Shown here one piece after another: positions 16,483 to 23,375 of a stretch of 23,375 bases of DNA (position 1 is its first letter; each line of letters starts with the position of its first letter). A program made the position numbers and the translations under genes. Origin of the DNA: Clostridia bacterium (lineage in GTDB: Bacteria > Bacillota > Clostridia > Oscillospirales > Acutalibacteraceae); the NCBI GenBank assembly GCA_900768035.1, contig CAAGBH010000049.1, positions 1 through 23,375 on the forward strand. Reading direction: 5' to 3'. The notes beneath the pieces were generated by a model. The model saw only the letters and a list, made by a program, of their open reading frames with translations, was not told where the DNA came from and made no database searches.

Positions 16483-17235
16483 TCAACTTCTTTTTCTTAC
16501 TACTTCATACATTAAAATTCCTGCCGCAACCGAAGCATTAAGAGAATTGATTTTACCGCACATCGGCAGGCTTACAATAGCATCACATTTTTTAGCGGTA
16601 AGAGTTCCGATTCCTTTGCCCTCGTTGCCTATAACTAAGGCGCACGGGCAGTTAAAATCGGTTTTTAAGTAATCGTCACCGTCCATATCGGCGCCAAATA
16701 CCCAAACGCCTTTTTCTTTCAAAAGTTCAATTGTGTTTGGGATATTTGTAACACGGGCAACATTCATATATTCAAGCGCACCGCTTGCACTTTTTGCAAC
16801 TGTGGCATTAAGGGAGGCGCTTCTTCTTTTTGGAATAATTATTCCGTGAACACCGCAGGCTTCGGCGGTACGGATTATAGCGCCCAAGTTATGCGGGTCT
16901 TCAATTTCGTCACAAACAATTATAAAAGGTTTTTCGTTCTTTTTGTTTGCATAGTCTAAAATATCTTCAACAGTGCAGTATTCCTGCTCGGCAAATAAAA
17001 CCGCAACGCCTTGATGGTTTGCGCCGCCACAGTAATAATCTAATTTCTGGGGGCTTACTTCTTTTATTAAAATGCCTTTTGCTTTGCATTTTGCAATAAT
17101 TGCAGTAACCGAGCCGCCGCTCACACCGTGAGAAACGAGAAGTCGGTCAATTTCTCTGCCTGAGCGCACCGCTTCAAGCACGGGGTTTCGTCCGCAGATG
17201 ATATTATAGCCTTGTTCTTTATTATTATTTTCCAT
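16483..17235 (-). CDS. rlmB: TrmH/SpoU-family 23S rRNA 2'-O-ribose methyltransferase (RlmB type)
   Basis: A 250-residue SPOUT enzyme. An N-terminal substrate-binding L30e-like domain (10-85, starting GRNPVLEAV and ending HQGVAVLF) precedes the knotted SAM domain with motif 1 DPHNLGAIIRTAEACG (113-128), motif 2 VIGNEGKGI (201-209) and motif 3 SLNASVAAGILMYEV (231-245). Members methylate a ribose in 23S rRNA, typically G2251. The start is uncertain: a GTG at 17247 lies only 2 bases after AGAAGGAC, while the ATG at 17235 is 14 bases after it. I chose the ATG because it leaves a family-like N-terminus. It is the first gene of the unit leading into the ATPase-like gene and metG. Confidence 0.93.
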   Translation of the reverse strand: MENNNKEQGYNIICGRNPVLEAVRSGREIDRLLVSHGVSGGSVTAIIAKCKAKGILIKEVSPQKLDYYCGGANHQGVAVLFAEQEYCTVEDILDYANKKNEKPFIIVCDEIEDPHNLGAIIRTAEACGVHGIIIPKRRSASLNATVAKSASGALEYMNVARVTNIPNTIELLKEKGVWVFGADMDGDDYLKTDFNCPCALVIGNEGKGIGTLTAKKCDAIVSLPMCGKINSLNASVAAGILMYEVVRKRS

Positions 17236-17279
17236 GCTCTTTAGCACGTCCTTCTTTTAAACATAAATATACATAATAA

Positions 17280-17288
17280 ATTATAACA
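17280..17288 (-). promoter_or_regulatory. Extended -10 promoter for the rlmB unit
   Basis: TGTTATAAT at 17288-17280 is an extended -10 element about 35 bases before the rlmB start. No convincing -35 lies 17 bases upstream. The surrounding 17250-17360 region is extremely AT-rich and lies between divergent rlmB and eno. Confidence 0.5.
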
Positions 17289-17375
17289 TAAGTTTTATAA
17301 AAATAAAATAGTAAATTTATAAATAATATTAAATATTTATGGAAAAATAAATAAAAACAGGAAATTGGTGATAAA

Positions 17376-18611
17376 ATGAGCGAAATTTGTATTAAATCAG
17401 TCAAAGGTTATGAGGTTTTGGATTCCAGAGGAAACCCAACAGTTGCGGCAAAGGTTACTCTTTGCGACGGAAGTGAAGGGTTTGCGATTTCTCCGTCAGG
17501 CGCATCTACGGGTATGTTTGAAGCGCACGAAATGCGTGACGGCGGAAAGCGTTATATGGGAAAAGGCGTTAAAAATGCGGTTGAGTCGGTTAATGGTGAA
17601 ATCGCATCTGCACTTAAAGGTTTAAACCCTTTTAATCAGAGAAAAATAGATGAAACTATGATTAAACTTGACGGAACTGAAAATAAATCCCGTTTGGGCG
17701 CTAATGCAATTCTGGCGGTATCATTAGCGGTTGCAAAAGCATCGGCAAATGCCCAAAACATACCACTTTACAGATATTTAGGTGGTATAAACGGGGTTAA
17801 AATGCCAAGACCGATGCTTAACATTTTAAACGGTGGCGCACACGCCGCAAATAATATTGATGTTCAGGAATTTATGATAATTCCCTATAGGTGTGAAAAT
17901 TTTGCAGACGGTATCAGAAAATGTACTGAAATTTATCATTGCTTGGGTAAAATTTTAAAAGAAAAGGGAATGCAAACAGGTGTTGGTGATGAAGGCGGTT
18001 TTGCACCTAATCTTGAAAGTGACGAACAGGCGATTGAAATTATTGTGAGCGCCATAAATAGAGCGGGTTACAGCACTGATGAAATAAAGATTGCGTTAGA
18101 TGTGGCTTCAAGTGAGTGGTATAAAGACGGTGAATATTTACTTCCGAAACGAAACAAGAAAATGACAAGCGACGACCTTATTGCTTATTATGAAAACCTG
18201 ATTGAAAAATATCCGATAATTTCTATTGAAGACGGGGTTGCAGAGGAAGACTGGGACGGTTGGCAGAAACTAACCAAAAAGTTAGGCTCAAAACTTCAAC
18301 TTGTGGGTGACGATTTATTTGTTACCAATCAAAAGAGACTATCGCAGGGTATTGAGAAAAAATGCGGAAATTCAATACTTGTGAAATTAAATCAGATAGG
18401 CACATTGACTGAAACTTTAGATGTTATAGAATTGGCAAGAGAAAACGGCTATACGGCGGTCATTTCACACCGCTCGGGTGAGAGCGAAGACACCACAATC
18501 GCTGATTTGGCGGTGGCTGTTAATGCAGGACAGATAAAAACAGGTGCACCTTGCAGAAGTGACCGAGTTGCTAAATATAATCGATTGCTTATTATTGAAG
18601 ATATGCTATAA
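17376..18611 (+). CDS. eno: Enolase
   Basis: A 411-residue glycolytic enzyme converting 2-phosphoglycerate to phosphoenolpyruvate in the cytosol. Catalytic and metal residues are intact: the SGASTG loop (41-46), Glu206 (GDEGGFAP), Mg ligands Asp242, Glu285 and Asp312, Lys337 (VKLNQIGT) and His365 (SHRSGES). The length is slightly below the usual 425-435, with small deletions and a short C-terminus ending RLLIIEDML. The start follows GGTG 6 bases upstream, a weak site. It stands alone with its own terminator, divergent from rlmB. I could not identify its promoter with confidence in the AT-rich spacer. Confidence 0.97.
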   Translation: MSEICIKSVKGYEVLDSRGNPTVAAKVTLCDGSEGFAISPSGASTGMFEAHEMRDGGKRYMGKGVKNAVESVNGEIASALKGLNPFNQRKIDETMIKLDGTENKSRLGANAILAVSLAVAKASANAQNIPLYRYLGGINGVKMPRPMLNILNGGAHAANNIDVQEFMIIPYRCENFADGIRKCTEIYHCLGKILKEKGMQTGVGDEGGFAPNLESDEQAIEIIVSAINRAGYSTDEIKIALDVASSEWYKDGEYLLPKRNKKMTSDDLIAYYENLIEKYPIISIEDGVAEEDWDGWQKLTKKLGSKLQLVGDDLFVTNQKRLSQGIEKKCGNSILVKLNQIGTLTETLDVIELARENGYTAVISHRSGESEDTTIADLAVAVNAGQIKTGAPCRSDRVAKYNRLLIIEDML

Positions 18612-18612
18612 A

Positions 18613-18640
18613 AAAAACAGACCTTAAAAGGTCTGTTTTT
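18613..18640. terminator. Bidirectional terminator after eno
   Basis: AAAAACAGACCT (18613-18624) pairs with AGGTCTGTTTTT (18629-18640) around a 4-base loop. The T run on one side and A run on the other let it serve eno and the convergent hydrolase gene that stops at 18642. Confidence 0.9.
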
Positions 18641-18641
18641 G

Positions 18642-19556
18642 CTAATTTATAAAGTTTAAAATGTCTTCAAACATTTCGCTTTTGCAGGTATCGTTATGTA
18701 TTTCGTGACGGCATTCGGGATAAAGTTTAATTACTACATTTGCGTTCTGCACTTTAAGTTTATCGTAAACTGTTTTAACACCATTACCATAGTTGCCAAC
18801 GGGGTCTTTATCTCCCGAAATCAGTAATATAGGTATATCTTTGTTTATGTTTTCAAACCACGCTTTGCGGTTGGAAAATGATAAAAGTTTCATTAAATCA
18901 ATCATAGCGGAAATGGTAAATTTAAAGGTGCAGTATTTATCCTTTTCGTATTTTTCTATAACGCTTCGGTCTTTGGTGAGCCAGTCGTATTGCGAAAGCC
19001 CCTCAAAACCTTTGTTATAACTGCCGAAAGCCAAGTTGTAAACGGTATTCGAAATATAATATTCACCGTGAAGTAATTTCTTGAATTTCGCAAACAAAAG
19101 ACCGATTTTTGAAAGGGGATTAGGTCCGGAAGTACCGCAGATTATAAGTTTTTGATATGAGTCTCCATAGTGTTCACAGGCAATCCTTACAATAAACGAG
19201 CCCATAGAATGTCCCATCAAAACAACGGGTAGTGACGGGTACATATTTTTGACTGCATTAGTGAAAGCGGCAACATCATTTACGAGGTATTTCCAACCGT
19301 CATTATGGGCAATAAACCCAAGTTCTTTATCGTCTTTTGCGGTTTTGCCGTGACCTAAATTGTCAAAACCGAAAGCAACATAACCATTTTCCGCCAAAAA
19401 TGACATTAAATGCTCATAGCGGTCGATATATTCGGTCATACCGTGGACAATATGAAAAAGTCCCTTGATTTCACCGTTTGGTATAAAAATCTTACCCTGT
19501 AATGTGTGAATGTTGTCTGTACTTGTAATAGAAAACGCTTTAATTTCGTAAGCCAT
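18642..19556 (-). CDS. Alpha/beta hydrolase, monoacylglycerol lipase / lysophospholipase type (S33 family)
   Basis: A 304-residue soluble serine hydrolase. Visible are the oxyanion region HIVHGMTEY (36-44), DNLGHGKT (65-72), the nucleophile elbow GHSMG (Ser117), SGDKDPVG (catalytic Asp251) and the catalytic His284 in ECRHEIHND. A helical cap of about 145-235 covers the site. Family members release glycerol or fatty acid from monoglycerides and lysophospholipids. AAGGAG lies 7 bases before the ATG and directly abuts the glpK stop, which is only 4 bases upstream, so the two are translated together. That pairing supports a substrate containing glycerol, though it is not proof. There is no signal peptide. 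Confidence 0.9.
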   Translation of the reverse strand: MAYEIKAFSITSTDNIHTLQGKIFIPNGEIKGLFHIVHGMTEYIDRYEHLMSFLAENGYVAFGFDNLGHGKTAKDDKELGFIAHNDGWKYLVNDVAAFTNAVKNMYPSLPVVLMGHSMGSFIVRIACEHYGDSYQKLIICGTSGPNPLSKIGLLFAKFKKLLHGEYYISNTVYNLAFGSYNKGFEGLSQYDWLTKDRSVIEKYEKDKYCTFKFTISAMIDLMKLLSFSNRKAWFENINKDIPILLISGDKDPVGNYGNGVKTVYDKLKVQNANVVIKLYPECRHEIHNDTCKSEMFEDILNFIN

Positions 19557-19560
19557 AAAA

Positions 19561-21048
19561 TTACTCCTTACTGAAAGATTGCGAGGCTTTTACTGCTTTT
19601 TTCCAACCGTTTAGAAGTTGTTCTTTCTCTGTGGGGTTGATTTTAGGGGAGAATGAAGTGTTTTTTATAAAGATTTTTGAAATTTCTTCGGTATCTTTCC
19701 AAAAACCTACAGCCAGTCCTGCAAGGAAAGCCGCACCTAAAGCGGTGGCTTCGGGGGATTTAGGGCAGATAACCTCAAGGTCTGATACATCAGACTGAAA
19801 TTGCATTAAAAATTTATTATTTGCCGCACCGCCGTCAGCCTTTAATGATTTTATATCTAAATTTGTATCGGCTTTTAATGCGGTTAAAAGGTCATTTGTT
19901 TGGTAAGCAATAGATTCTAATGCGGCACGCACGATGTGGTTTTTATTACTGCCTCTTGTAAGTCCGCAAATAGTACCTTTGGCATACATATCCCAATAAG
20001 GCGCACCCAATCCCGCAAATGCAGGAACGATATAAACGCCGTTATTATCATTTACTGATAAAGCACATTCTTCGCTTTGGGCTGAGTTTGAAATAAGGCA
20101 AAGTTCGTCACGAAGCCATTGCACAACTGCACCGCCAACAAAAACGCTTCCCTCTAAAGCATAGTTAATCTTATTGTTGCAAGAGGCGGCGATAGTGGTT
20201 AAAAGTCCGTTTTGGCTTTTAAATGCGGTAGAGCCTGTGTTCATAAGCAAGAAGCAACCTGTGCCGTAGGTGTTTTTAATGTCACCGCTTTCGAAACAAC
20301 GTTGACCGAAAAGCGCTGCCTGTTGGTCGCCTGCGATACCCGAAACTGCAATCTCTTCACCCATAATGTTGACTGTTCCGTAGATTTCACTGCTTGATTT
20401 TACGGTCGGCAACATACTTTCGGGAATATTCAAAACCTCTAAAAGTTTTTTATCCCAACAAAGATTATGAATGTCGAAAAGCATTGTTCTTGATGCATTA
20501 GTATAGTCGGTAACATGGATTTTTCCGCCCGAGAGTTTCCAAATAAGCCAAGTATCTACTGTTCCGAAAAGCAGTTGTCCGTTATTGGCTTTCTCTCTTG
20601 CGCCTTTAACATTATCTAAAATCCATTTAATTTTAGTTGCGCTGAAATATGCATCGATTTTAAGACCTGTGGTTTTAGTTATATAATCTTCTAAACCTTG
20701 GTTTTTGAGGTCTTCACAGATATCAGCAGTACGTCGGCACTGCCACACAATCGCATTATAAACGGGCTCACCCGTTGTTTTATCCCAAACAATCACTGTT
20801 TCCCTTTGGTTAGTCACACCGATTGCCGCAATCTCTTGCGGTTTGGCGTCAATCTTTGTTATAACCTCTGTGAGCGCTGAATACTGTGCAGAATAAATCT
20901 CAACAGGGTCATGTTCAACATAAGAAGGCTTTGGATAAATTTGGGTAAATTCGTGCTGTGAAACAGAAACAGGATTGCCGTTTTTGTCAAAAAGTATCGC
21001 TCTGGCACTTGTTGTACCCTCGTCAAGACTTAAAATATACTTTTTCAT
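19561..21048 (-). CDS. glpK: Glycerol kinase
   Basis: A 495-residue FGGY-family kinase making sn-glycerol 3-phosphate. Motifs: DEGTTSAR (9-16), TNQRET (79-84), WQCRRT (102-107), GIAGDQQAALFGQ (237-249, catalytic Asp241), and NTYGTGCFLLMNTG (259-272). The start is ATG 21048, 5 bases after GGGTGA, which overlaps the alr stop; the longer frame from 21099 would reach back into alr and has no such site. The loop before Asp241 (IYGTVNIMGEEIAVSG) is short and lacks the histidine that HPr phosphorylates in enterococcal and bacillar enzymes, so PTS control by that route is not expected. No glycerol facilitator or dehydrogenase gene is nearby. Confidence 0.96.
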   Translation of the reverse strand: MKKYILSLDEGTTSARAILFDKNGNPVSVSQHEFTQIYPKPSYVEHDPVEIYSAQYSALTEVITKIDAKPQEIAAIGVTNQRETVIVWDKTTGEPVYNAIVWQCRRTADICEDLKNQGLEDYITKTTGLKIDAYFSATKIKWILDNVKGAREKANNGQLLFGTVDTWLIWKLSGGKIHVTDYTNASRTMLFDIHNLCWDKKLLEVLNIPESMLPTVKSSSEIYGTVNIMGEEIAVSGIAGDQQAALFGQRCFESGDIKNTYGTGCFLLMNTGSTAFKSQNGLLTTIAASCNNKINYALEGSVFVGGAVVQWLRDELCLISNSAQSEECALSVNDNNGVYIVPAFAGLGAPYWDMYAKGTICGLTRGSNKNHIVRAALESIAYQTNDLLTALKADTNLDIKSLKADGGAANNKFLMQFQSDVSDLEVICPKSPEATALGAAFLAGLAVGFWKDTEEISKIFIKNTSFSPKINPTEKEQLLNGWKKAVKASQSFSKE

Positions 21049-21053
21049 ACTGT

Positions 21054-22184
21054 TCACCCGTTTTTTATTACTCTGGGAACTCTCGGCGAAATACCGCAAA
21101 TAATTTCATAGTTTATAGTGCCAATCATATCGGCTAAGTTGTCAACAACTAAATCTTTACCGAAAAGAATAACTTCATCGCCTATTTTAACGTTATCAAT
21201 ATCGCTTATATCAACACACATCTGGTCCATACAAACTCTGCCTATAATATTGGCTTTTTTGCCGTTTATAACCACATATCCTTTGTTGGATAAAAGACGG
21301 GGATAACCATCCGCATAGCCTGCGGTGACGGTTGCAATCTTCATTTTTTTATCGGCTTTAAAGGTGCGCCCGTAACTTACGGTGTCACCTTTTTCGATTT
21401 CTTTAACCATAGAAACAACAGATTTTACCGTCATAACAGGGATTAAATCAAGATTTGTCTCAAGGTCGCTTGAGGGGGAAAGTCCATAAAGTGAAATACC
21501 AATTCTTGATAAAGAGAGGTGTTTATCACTATCTAAAATATATCCTGCCGAATTACAGCAATGGCACAATTCAGGTTTTAAACCCTCTTTTTCAAAGGTT
21601 TTAATTGCCTTTATAAAACGGGAATACTGTTGGTCGGTAAAGCCGTCTTCTTGGGTTTGATTGCGGTCAGCAACGGCAAAGTGGGTGAAAACACCCTCGA
21701 AAACAAAGCCACCCATTTTAGCGCAGTCGGCGGCATCGTTAATACCCGAAAGGTTATCATTTCTGCAATCAAAACCAATTCTTGACATACCTGTATCAAG
21801 TTTTATATGTACTTTTATTTTTTTGTTTTCTTTAAGTGCAAAATCGTTTAATAGTTTGGCATAATCTTTAGAATAAACACATTGCGAAAGGTCGAAATCG
21901 TAAAGTTCTGCAACCTTTTCAGCAGGGGTATAACCTAAAATTAAAATAGGTTTTTCTATACCGCAGTTGCGAAGATATATCGCTTCGTCAATATTTGAAA
22001 CGGCAAACCAATCAGCGCCTTGCTCTTGCAATACAGGTGCAATCTGTGATGCGCCGTGTCCGTAAGCATCTGCCTTTACAACAGCCATTATTTTTGAGCC
22101 GTTGGCATTTTGCTTTAAGATTTCGAAATTATGTTTCAAAGCCGAAATATCAATTTCTGCCCAAGTTCTATGCAAAAAGTTCAT
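21054..22184 (-). CDS. alr: Alanine racemase
   Basis: A 376-residue fold-type III PLP enzyme producing D-alanine for peptidoglycan. Lys37 in VVKADAYGHG binds the cofactor. The family blocks WFAVSNIDEA, HIKLDTGMSRIGF, FTHFAVAD, SRIGISLYG, VSYGRTF (with the second catalytic Tyr), AGYADGYPR and VCMDQMCVDIS are all present. The length is normal. AGGTGAT lies just before the ATG. The gene follows the CmpB-like gene by 27 bases and precedes glpK by 5, so it belongs to the same transcription unit. Confidence 0.97.
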   Translation of the reverse strand: MNFLHRTWAEIDISALKHNFEILKQNANGSKIMAVVKADAYGHGASQIAPVLQEQGADWFAVSNIDEAIYLRNCGIEKPILILGYTPAEKVAELYDFDLSQCVYSKDYAKLLNDFALKENKKIKVHIKLDTGMSRIGFDCRNDNLSGINDAADCAKMGGFVFEGVFTHFAVADRNQTQEDGFTDQQYSRFIKAIKTFEKEGLKPELCHCCNSAGYILDSDKHLSLSRIGISLYGLSPSSDLETNLDLIPVMTVKSVVSMVKEIEKGDTVSYGRTFKADKKMKIATVTAGYADGYPRLLSNKGYVVINGKKANIIGRVCMDQMCVDISDIDNVKIGDEVILFGKDLVVDNLADMIGTINYEIICGISPRVPRVIKNG

Positions 22185-22211
22185 ATAATCACCTATAACT
22201 ATTATATCAAT

Positions 22212-22598
22212 TTATTTATGATTTTGCAATCTGTTATTCATTTTAGCGGCAAGCGGTATAAAAGCAATACTCAAAATACCCCAAAAAAATGAATATAAAA
22301 GGCATATTTGCCCTTTGAAATTTAAGGGAAGTTTACTGTAATCCCAGACATCTTTTTTTAGCATAATATTAAAAATAATACCGAAAATAAGTTCAATAAA
22401 TGTTATAAAACCGCTACCGATTATTGCTCGCAAAAAAAGACTTGCATTTTTGAATTTTTCACCAATTTTACCAAAAAACACAAAACAGATTCCGCCTGCG
22501 GTAAGCATTGACGGATGTGTATGTCCACGCCATAATATTTCAATCAGTCCGTAACCTAAAGCACCGAAAGAGAATAATAAAAAATTTGTTTTTCGCAT
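22212..22598 (-). CDS. CmpB-type putative ABC transporter permease-like membrane protein (PF06541 type)
   Basis: A 128-residue integral membrane protein with about four hydrophobic segments (near 4-20, 30-45, 57-80 and 97-118). The signature block FIELIFGIIFNIMLKKDVWD followed by YSKLPLNFKGQICLLYSFFWG matches the short membrane family annotated as putative ABC transporter permease (CmpB). The transport role is not proven for this family and no ATPase gene is adjacent. Its ribosome site AGGGTGA is inside a stable hairpin (22635-22604). Confidence 0.75.
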   Translation of the reverse strand: MRKTNFLLFSFGALGYGLIEILWRGHTHPSMLTAGGICFVFFGKIGEKFKNASLFLRAIIGSGFITFIELIFGIIFNIMLKKDVWDYSKLPLNFKGQICLLYSFFWGILSIAFIPLAAKMNNRLQNHK

Positions 22599-22603
22599 AT
22601 TAT

Positions 22604-22635
22604 CACCCTAATTAGTATTGGTGGTAATCAGGGTG
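22604..22635 (-). promoter_or_regulatory. Hairpin hiding the ribosome site of the CmpB-like gene
   Basis: On the minus strand CACCCTGATTA (22635-22625) pairs with TAATTAGGGTG (22614-22604) around a 10-base loop. All 11 positions pair in RNA if one G-U is allowed, whereas the plus strand has an A-C mismatch there. The 3' arm contains the Shine-Dalgarno AGGGTGA, 5 bases before the ATG. Confidence 0.55.
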
Positions 22636-22642
22636 TATATGC

Positions 22643-22673
22643 AGAAGAAGACGGTAATTTACCGTCTTCTTCT
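22643..22673 (-). repeat. 31-base palindrome spanning the metallopeptidase stop codon
   Basis: AGAAGAAGACGGTAA and its exact complement flank a single central base. On the minus strand the 5' arm encodes the terminal Arg residues and the TAA lies at the tip. No T run follows, so it is not a classical terminator; it may block exonucleases or cause partial termination. Confidence 0.6.
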
Positions 22674-23336
22674 ATTAGCGATTAATAAAAATCTTAAAAG
22701 TTGTGTAAGTGACACTAAAAATGCCGCAACATAGGTTAGCGCCGCCGCAGATAAAACCTTGCGGGCGCCTTTAATTTCGCTGTCATCAAGCAAAATGTTA
22801 CTGTTTTTTATAGCATCAAGTGCTCGGTGAGAGGCATTAAACTCAACAGGTAAAGTTACAAGTTGAAAAACAACTGCCACACCAAAGAAAACAATGCCTA
22901 AAGTCATAAGAAAAGTAAAGTTAAAAAGAAGTCCCATTAAAATCAACGGAATTGACAGTTGAGAACCGATATTGCAAACAGGAAATATTGCAGAACGGAT
23001 TTTTATTGGTGCATAAGAATTGGCATACTGCACCGCATGACCTGCTTCGTGCGCCGCAACACCGACTGCCGCAATATTTGTTGAACTGTAAACACTATCA
23101 GAAAGCCTTATAACATTGGTTTTGGGGTCGTAATGGTCTGTTAAAGAACCGCTAACTCTTTCAATTTTAACGTCATATACTCCGTTTGCTTCAAGCACAC
23201 GCTTTGCGGCATCCGCACCGCTATAATTACAATGGTGTGAAGAATATTTTGAAAAGGTTGATTTAACCTTAAATTGTGCAAAAATTGATAAAATAATTGC
23301 AGAAGCTGAATTTGATAAACCCTCTGATTTATACAA
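22659..23336 (-). CDS. YugP-type zinc metallopeptidase (Zn_peptidase_2 family), 5' end broken or unclear
   Basis: The visible frame gives up to 225 residues. HEAGH (96-100 from a TTG at 23336) is the zinc-binding active site, and the blocks SGADAAKRVLEANGV, GSLTDHYDPKTNVIRLSDSV and VEFNASHRAL are characteristic of this membrane metallopeptidase family. Membrane helices lie near 117-160 and 192-218. The family normally begins with a hydrophobic helix running into a segment like SIFAQFKVKSTFSKYS. Here the similarity runs back only to AIILSIFAQ; before it comes the polar SEGLSNSAS, then an in-frame TGA at 23345. No ATG and no ribosome site precede this frame. The gene is probably truncated by a rearrangement or by a contig-edge artefact near 23300. 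It lies 60 bases upstream of the CmpB-like gene. Confidence 0.75.
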   Translation of the reverse strand: MYKSEGLSNSASAIILSIFAQFKVKSTFSKYSSHHCNYSGADAAKRVLEANGVYDVKIERVSGSLTDHYDPKTNVIRLSDSVYSSTNIAAVGVAAHEAGHAVQYANSYAPIKIRSAIFPVCNIGSQLSIPLILMGLLFNFTFLMTLGIVFFGVAVVFQLVTLPVEFNASHRALDAIKNSNILLDDSEIKGARKVLSAAALTYVAAFLVSLTQLLRFLLIANRRRR

Positions 23337-23375
23337 AGTGTTTCATGAAATACTTGTATTAGAAGGTGTGAAGCA

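Noticed and set aside
17288..17375. Promoter for eno in the AT-rich spacer
   Set aside because: TAATAT at 17324-17329 could be a -10, but no acceptable -35 lies 16-18 bases upstream; too weak to list.
21049..21099. Longer N-terminus for glycerol kinase
   Set aside because: The extra 17 residues overlap alr and are not family-like; GGGTGA before ATG 21048 fits.
23227..23375. Plus-strand open frame running off the right edge
   Set aside because: No ATG or ribosome site, and its first half is antisense to the metallopeptidase; too short to call as a gene, although its last part is noted in the junction finding.

Overview
The window is low-GC bacterial DNA with short AT-rich spacers, GGAG/AGGTGA-type ribosome binding sites and clear -35/-10 promoters. 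Gene content (PBP1A, TatD-MetRS-RlmB, YugP-type zinc peptidase, CmpB-type membrane protein, sodium-pump decarboxylase beta subunit, DUF2156-GNAT fusion) points to an anaerobic member of the Clostridia, probably an Oscillospirales-like gut lineage. That placement is inference from gene families. No rRNA, tRNA, CRISPR array or intact insertion sequence was found. Both ends cut into genes.

Region 1 (2-3276, plus strand) looks phage-derived. It holds the 3' part of a beta-propeller-like virion protein, a family-10-like glycosyl hydrolase lipoprotein, and an 80-residue XhlA/holin-associated-type membrane coiled-coil protein. The genes are tightly packed and end at a strong hairpin terminator. Region 2 (3280-4793, minus strand) is the most interesting part. 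It has a promoter, a leader matching the yybP-ykoY manganese riboswitch with an overlapping terminator, then a sodium-pump decarboxylase beta subunit (OadB) and a 45-residue OadG-like gamma subunit. No carboxyltransferase or biotin subunit is present. Region 3 (4802-9341) has an HD-domain phosphohydrolase divergent from a PBP1A-type peptidoglycan synthase, followed by a DUF2156-GNAT fusion.

Region 4 (9349-17285, minus strand) begins, in transcription order, with a likely operon: rlmB, an inactivated P1-type ATPase-like membrane protein, metG, a TatD nuclease and a 49-residue Asn-rich micro-protein whose ribosome binding site lies in a hairpin. A separate beta-CASP metallo-beta-lactamase RNase-like gene with its own promoter follows. 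Region 5 (17376-18640) is eno with a bidirectional terminator. Region 6 (18642-23336, minus strand) is a packed run: zinc metallopeptidase (5' end broken), CmpB-like membrane protein, alr, glpK and a monoglyceride-lipase-like hydrolase.

The genes combine housekeeping (translation, glycolysis, cell wall D-Ala and PBP) with several poorly described items: the Mn-riboswitch/orphan OadB unit, the pseudo-P-type ATPase, the Asn-rich micro-protein, and a lipase-glycerol kinase pair that could release and phosphorylate glycerol.
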